A stretch of DNA of 25,831 nucleotides, from positions 1 through 25,831 of the forward strand of contig JAAMPI010000788.1 in the NCBI GenBank assembly GCA_013054445.1, given 5' to 3'. The translations under genes and the position numbers were made by a program. The notes under the pieces were generated by a model. That model was not told the origin of the DNA. It saw only the letters and a program-made list of their open reading frames with translations, and did not search any database. How positions within the stretch are numbered: the stretch's first letter is position 1; each line of letters opens with the position of its first letter. Origin of the DNA: Cudoniella acicularis (taxonomy: Eukaryota; Ascomycota; Leotiomycetes; Helotiales; Helotiaceae). This document shows, piece after piece, positions 21,900 through 25,831 of this stretch.

Positions 21900-22265
21900 A
21901 TGTTTTTTATATCCTTCGAGGGGCTTGTTTGTTGTCATCTTTTAGCTGGTTCTGGTAGCGGCCTTGCCGGATGGGGGAATTGCGCTGGCGCCGGCTGTAA
22001 CACCGATGTGTATACTGGTGCGGATGATTGTGGTGGTTGTGGGAGTTGGGGTTTACCGTGGTAGGTTCGTTTTTGTTCTTTTCATTATTTAGTGCTGTTT
22101 TTTAAAAGGGGCCGGGGGCTGTATTGTTGTTTATGGTAAGTAAAGTTATTGTTGGAGCTCTTGCTAATTAAGATGTGAAATACGCAGTGTAACAGTAACT
22201 ATTATCCCTGGGACGCGATGGGCGGGAAGGGTTATTGTGCGAAGGGTTGGTGTTTTGGAGAGTAA
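21900..22265 (+). CDS. Candidate small cysteine-rich protein (unrecognised family)
   Basis: I do not recognise this family. Exon A (21900-22060) and exon B (22196-22265) join across a 135-nt intron with donor GTAGGT, branch GCTAAT and acceptor AACAG. They give 76 codons with stop TAA at 22263. The mature-looking part has seven cysteines spaced C-x4-C-x10-C-x2-C-x6-C-x13-C-x4-C and is rich in Gly and aromatic residues (GWGNCAGAGC, DDCGGCG, YYPWD, GYCAKGWCFGE). Cysteine codons continue evenly on both sides of the predicted junction, which argues for real coding. The N-terminus is uncertain: ATG 21900 gives a short hydrophobic start with one Glu, a poor signal peptide. Alternatively an upstream exon joins at the TTTTAG acceptor (21941-21945). 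The composition resembles secreted small cysteine-rich fungal proteins; no function is implied. Confidence 0.5.
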
Positions 22266-22562
22266 TGATAGCTAGGTAGTATACCTCGTCCAGGTGTTAC
22301 CCCGATCGATCGATTGATTGGCTGTGCTATGTAGAAGTATTGGCAAGTCTAAGATAGAAGATATCTACAGCCATACAGCCATTTTTGGGACTTTCTAAGA
22401 TGAGATTACTTCTCCTCCCTGAGATTCGAGAAAAACAAAGACCATCCCAAATTCCAGAGGTGGGATATAGTATACCCCGTTCCACAAATCCATTTTCAAC
22501 TCCCAAATCACCACCAGATACTATTAGAAATCTTCCCCCACCCCCTCCTTCAATTTCAGAAC
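22266..22562. other. Convergent intergenic region
   Basis: This is short 3' flank between the plus-strand cysteine-rich candidate and the minus-strand siderophore transporter. It includes a GATC/GATT run at 22305-22319 and no gene. Confidence 0.6.
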
Positions 22563-24614
22563 CTAAGCAACCCTCCCCCTAACCTGCCTCAAATCCTTAA
22601 CCCTAAAATCCTTCCAAATCATAATCAGCCCAAAGCAAGGAACCAAAAACACCGTCGCCGCAATCGTCAAATACCACATCGCATTATCATACGCGTAAAT
22701 GACCGCCGTTCTTTCGGGGCTACCAAAAGGATATAACAACTGCGTCGTCAAACTCCCATATAACTCCGCATTCAATGTCGCGTTTCCAGGCAGAGCAACG
22801 TCAAGCGCGGCGGGGAATTTATTCGTGTAAATAGCGGCGGAGATAGCTTGGCCAATGGCGCTCCTACGGAGGAGAAAAGACCGATGAGTGCTAGCATAGC
22901 GGCGACACCTTCGTGCGGTGCGGCGGCCATGACGGCCATGTCTTCGCAGATCACGAGACCGCCGCCGCCAAAAGCGATGAATATCTGTGTCATGACCACG
23001 TAGCCGATGCTGTATTTGGCTTGTCGGAAATGGATCATGAGACCGACGCCTAGGAATTGTAGACAAAGGGAGCAGAGGGCTACCCATTTGAAGCGGCCGG
23101 AGAGGCGGATCGCGAGGGAAATGATTACGGCCCAGAAGCAGGAGCCGATGCTGTAGATGTTGGAGACGTAGCCGGCATCTGTGATGGAGAGGCCGTGTAC
23201 GGCTTGCAGGTAGCTGTAGAAGTAGGAATCCCAGAGACTTAGGGGAGTGTTAGTGCTTGGAATTGGAAAAGGAGGGGGGAGAGGGGGAGGGTTCGTACTA
23301 GAATGAGATGAAGAGGAAGCAGGCTAACAAGCATGCACCGGCAACAGAACGATCAGTAAGCAGGCGGAAAGGAATGAATGATTTTGGAGCCAGGAATTTC
23401 TCGTATGGGCCAAAAGCGAAGAGACAGAGTATCCCAACTACGAGCATGGCGATGATTTTCCCAGAGCGCCAACCATCTGTCTGGTATGACGCGAGAGAGA
23501 ACGGTAGGAGGAATAGCACGAAGCCGGCGCAGATAACGAGCAATCCAATTACTATTGAGGTCATCATTAGTATTGTCCCAGATGGTAAGCAGAAGTGTAC
23601 AGACCATCAAACTCCCAGAAGTAGAATTTGAAGCTCTCAGCGAATGTTCGTCCGCTCTTTTCCTTCACCAAAATTCCTTGTTGGATCGCCTTTCGTTGAT
23701 TGACATAGAGAAGGACGAGAATGGGAAGTGCAATGACTGGTGTAATGATGGCGAAAGCACCGAAGCCCCATGGCCATCCGCTTGTCTCGAGGAAAGATTG
23801 AGCTGCTCTTGGACCGATGAATGTAGTGACGATATAAGGTGTGGTGGAGAAGGAGAAAACCAGTGCTCGATTCTTCAGACTTGAAGTGTCTGCCATGAAG
23901 ACGTCAAGAGTGTAAGCCATGCCGTTGAAACCGACCCAGTAGAAGACCTGTAACCGTTAGTTACGGTACCTCGTTCTCAAGATCCGAGTCTTCTTACTTG
24001 AGCTGCAGCATAAGTTTCAACGTTTTGGCAAGCTGCCATCATTATGAGGCCTGGTAGGTAATGTCAGCTCGCCGCAAGGTCCAGAAATAAAGAGATGCAG
24101 TTTACCTATAGTAGCAAAACCAGTCATAATTGCAAAGCCCTCCGCCCGACCAATCAGGTCAACAAACTTCGCAGTAGGCAACTTGATAACACCCCCGACG
24201 ATACCACTGACAATACTTGTCGTTCCAGTAAGCGGAAGCAGAATAAACGAAGACGTAACATATGAGCCCAGGTTATTCTGAATCTGCTGCTGCATAGAGA
24301 CTACGAAGAAGACCAAGAATATACTACAATCCAAGTCAGTTCTTTAAAACTCAAGAGAGCATCAGCTGAAAAGCACAAACTCACAAACCATAAGCCAAAA
24401 TCAACTCTCTCTTTGTCCACGTCAACGTCACAGCCTCAACCTTCTTCACACCCTCCTGCACATCTTTAGTTGGCACCCTCTCCAACGAGTCATCATCAAC
24501 ATTAGCATGAACCTGCTTATCAGCAACATTATCAGCTTCAGAAGAAGCCTCAGCGTTGCCGCCAATAGCAATATCACGCTCTGCGACCCTGTTTCTGTTC
24601 CCGAAGAACTTCAT
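22563..24614 (-). CDS. Siderophore-iron transporter (MFS, SIT family), with one frame break near the 3' end
   Basis: SIT transporters are 14-helix major facilitator proteins that import ferric siderophores. Exons are 24614-24385, 24323-24106, 24050-23998, 23947-23605, 23551-23299 and 23237-22563. The N-terminal 65 residues are hydrophilic and acidic. Family-typical blocks follow: SMQQQIQNNLGSYVTSSF, GGVIKLPTAKFVDLIGRAEGF, VFYWVGFNGMAYTLDVFMADTSSLKNR, GWPWGFGAFAIITPV, SLWDSYFYSYLQAVHGLSITDAGYV, QAISAAIYTNKFP and YGSLTTQLLYPFGSP. At about 22860 the protein moves from LALIGLFSSVG to AIGQAISAA in another frame, as if one base were lost; read literally, the last 100 or so residues are replaced. 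Exon lengths sum to 1772, one short of 591 codons. True start is the ATG at 24614; the open frame upstream begins with TTG. Four ATCWGATAA iron-repressor boxes lie upstream. Confidence 0.9.
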
Positions 24615-24961
24615 CTTTGCCAAATTGCAATAGGTTGTTTGTGGCTACACCAGAATCGGGCGTTTTGTGCAAGCTGAAGAAATAGGAAAAGAGATGGTAG
24701 GGAAGAAGAAGGGGAAACTTTTGTGTTTTGTACAAGTAGACGAACACACAGCAGCAGCGAGGTTCGGACCGCCCATGTATGTGCAAGCAGGGAAGGCCGG
24801 CAAAATGGTTGGTAGGTTATTGCAGGTAGTGGTCCACTTAGCTGCATATTGGACCTTTTCACTTTCCCACTGTGGGTGGCGCGCCTCTTTTCCCCGTTCA
24901 AAGTATCGCCGCGAATGCGTGATCAACGGGTTGCGTCCTGAATGGACGCCTCCTGTTTTCC

Positions 24962-24970
24962 ATCTGATAA
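24962..24970 (+). promoter_or_regulatory. SreA/URBS1-type iron-responsive GATA box 1
   Basis: ATCTGATAA, an exact ATCWGATAA site, 348 bp upstream of the siderophore transporter ATG. This is the sequence recognised by the fungal iron-repressor GATA factors (SreA, SRE, Urbs1, Sfu1, Fep1). Confidence 0.75.
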
Positions 24971-24987
24971 ACGGGAGGAGCTTTTGC

Positions 24988-24996
24988 ATCTGATAA
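24988..24996 (+). promoter_or_regulatory. SreA/URBS1-type iron-responsive GATA box 2
   Basis: ATCTGATAA, exact match, 26 bp after box 1 in the same orientation. Such paired spacing suits cooperative binding. It is followed by a second GATT/GATC stretch. Confidence 0.75.
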
Positions 24997-25171
24997 GATT
25001 AGATCAGCGCACGGCGTGAGTATCTTTTTACCGCTTTGATATGCGATGGGTTTTTGACCGGTGCACACCGTTCGAATTAGGACGGCTTTCATCCGATCAA
25101 GCTTCGGCAGTGGCCTCTTTCGTGCTTGCGACCTCTAGGCTTTGAATCAGGTCCATGTGCATCGCCTACTC

Positions 25172-25213
25172 AAGCTTCAAGCTTCAAGCTTCAGGCTTCA
25201 GGCTTCAGGCTTC
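25172..25213. repeat. Heptamer tandem repeat, 3 x AAGCTTC then 3 x AGGCTTC
   Basis: Six contiguous 7-bp units; the last three all carry the same A-to-G change at position 2, so the array grew by duplicating both variants. It lies between iron boxes 2 and 3 in the transporter upstream region. Confidence 0.9.
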
Positions 25214-25308
25214 GTCGACAGGCTACAGATGAGATACTTTGGCGAGAAAGTTTCGACGGGCCTCTTCGAAAAAAATTCGCACCACACATCTTGGCCGACA
25301 GGGGTCTG

Positions 25309-25317
25309 ATCAGATAA
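25309..25317 (+). promoter_or_regulatory. SreA/URBS1-type iron-responsive GATA box 3
   Basis: ATCAGATAA, exact match to ATCWGATAA with W=A, about 695 bp upstream of the transporter ATG and overlapping a TGATCA palindrome. Confidence 0.65.
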
Positions 25318-25521
25318 ACCGAAGCTCTCCACCAAGCTCCACTTTTCGTTTTCCTGATCAGCACGCACTCACTTTCACACCAAACCCGTGGGGGAGAATC
25401 GTTTTGCGAAATCGGCCTATATCTTTCACTATTATGAGCAGTTTTACAAGGACCTCGGAAATGATCGGAGCAAACTCGTTACGTTATTTTTTCCATGGGT
25501 GAGTGTGTGGGAGAAAGACGG

Positions 25522-25530
25522 ATCTGATAA
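25522..25530 (+). promoter_or_regulatory. SreA/URBS1-type iron-responsive GATA box 4
   Basis: ATCTGATAA, exact match, with a near-match ATCTGATTA at 25535-25543. At about 0.9 kb from the transporter it may instead serve a gene right of the window. Confidence 0.6.
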
Positions 25531-25831
25531 GATGATCTGATTAGATGTCGTTTTGGAGCTAAGCTAAGTAGGGATTTCCCCGAAACGTGTGGGAAGGGTT
25601 GTGGGGCGGGAAGCAAGGCGAGGAGAAGTTCTCGGTGCTGAGTACGCCACATGAGCAATTTTTCTCCTGGGAAGTTGGATGCGGGTCTTTCTTGGTTGCT
25701 GTCGCGAAGCACAGGAGAACAGTTCAGAAAAGCTGCAGTGTATCCCGGAGAAGTGGCACCTACCTCAGCATTAACTAGGTAGCGAGTCCGAGGCTGTGGG
25801 ATTGGGATAGGATTGGGATGAATAAAGTGTG

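Larger units (their letters stand above)
24615..25831. other. Upstream region of the siderophore transporter
   Basis: No gene is supported in these 1.2 kb; the several frames of about 60-115 codons overlap each other on both strands and have no domains. The region holds four ATCWGATAA boxes and a heptamer repeat. It may be shared with a divergent gene beyond the right edge. Confidence 0.6.

Noticed and set aside
22061..22186. Alternative splicing of the cysteine-rich gene through a 27-base middle exon (22109-22135), or acceptor at 22187
   Set aside because: Both put the last exon in a frame without cysteines; only the acceptor ending at 22195 keeps the cysteine-rich frame open to a stop.
24645..24993. 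Overlapping frames of about 100 codons on both strands upstream of the siderophore transporter
   Set aside because: Mutually overlapping, no domains, and located in the leader/promoter of the transporter.
25065..25082. GTTCGAATT stretch resembling a tRNA T-loop
   Set aside because: No matching acceptor, D or anticodon stems could be found around it.
1..25831. A single biosynthetic gene cluster or novel defence/mobile system
   Set aside because: The genes belong to unrelated housekeeping and uptake families, and no synthase, transposase, helicase or repeat-boundary structure is present.

Overview
The window is nuclear DNA of a filamentous ascomycete (Pezizomycotina). The genes are interrupted by short introns of about 45-150 nt with GTRNGT-type donors, CTAAY-like branch sites and YAG acceptors. 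The gene families are typical of moulds: an OPT transporter, an M13 peptidase, allantoicase, a siderophore transporter, 2EXR and GPR1/FUN34/YaaH proteins, and an ankyrin+DIL protein. Class level cannot be proven from sequence alone; the flavour is Leotiomycete-like, as an impression only. No rRNA, tRNA, CRISPR array or recognisable transposon was found.

Layout from left to right: (1) 38-2746 (+), the 3' part of an intron-rich oligopeptide transporter cut by the window edge; (2) 3950-6547 (+), a complete type II membrane M13 (neprilysin-like) zinc peptidase; (3) 6758-7797 (-), a GPR1/FUN34/YaaH acetate-transporter gene whose reading frame is broken two or three times; (4) about 1.8 kb of gene-poor DNA; (5) 9761-10308 (+), a decayed 2EXR-domain gene; (6) 11258-12087 (-), a cytochrome b561-type membrane protein, divergent from (7) 12710-13929 (+), allantoicase; (8) 14346-16951 (+), an ankyrin+DIL protein; (9) 17978-20427 (+), a TBC-domain Rab GAP with a probable GC-AG intron; (10) 21900-22265 (+), a candidate small cysteine-rich protein; (11) 22563-24614 (-), a siderophore-iron MFS transporter with one frame break near its 3' end; (12) 24615-25831, a long upstream region with four exact ATCWGATAA iron-repressor boxes.

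The common theme is nutrient acquisition and membrane trafficking. Peptides (OPT, M13), acetate (broken GPR1 family member), purine nitrogen (allantoicase, with three clustered HGATAR sites suggesting AreA-type nitrogen control) and iron (siderophore transporter, with SreA-type boxes) are all represented. The TBC and DIL proteins point to Rab and vesicle transport. The genes do not form one biosynthetic cluster.

The most interesting observations are the dense array of iron-regulatory GATA boxes, the unlisted cysteine-rich gene that appears only when a specific intron is removed, and the fact that all inferred reading-frame breaks are one-base losses confined to three of the ten longer genes. 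That last pattern could be gene decay or assembly error and is testable.
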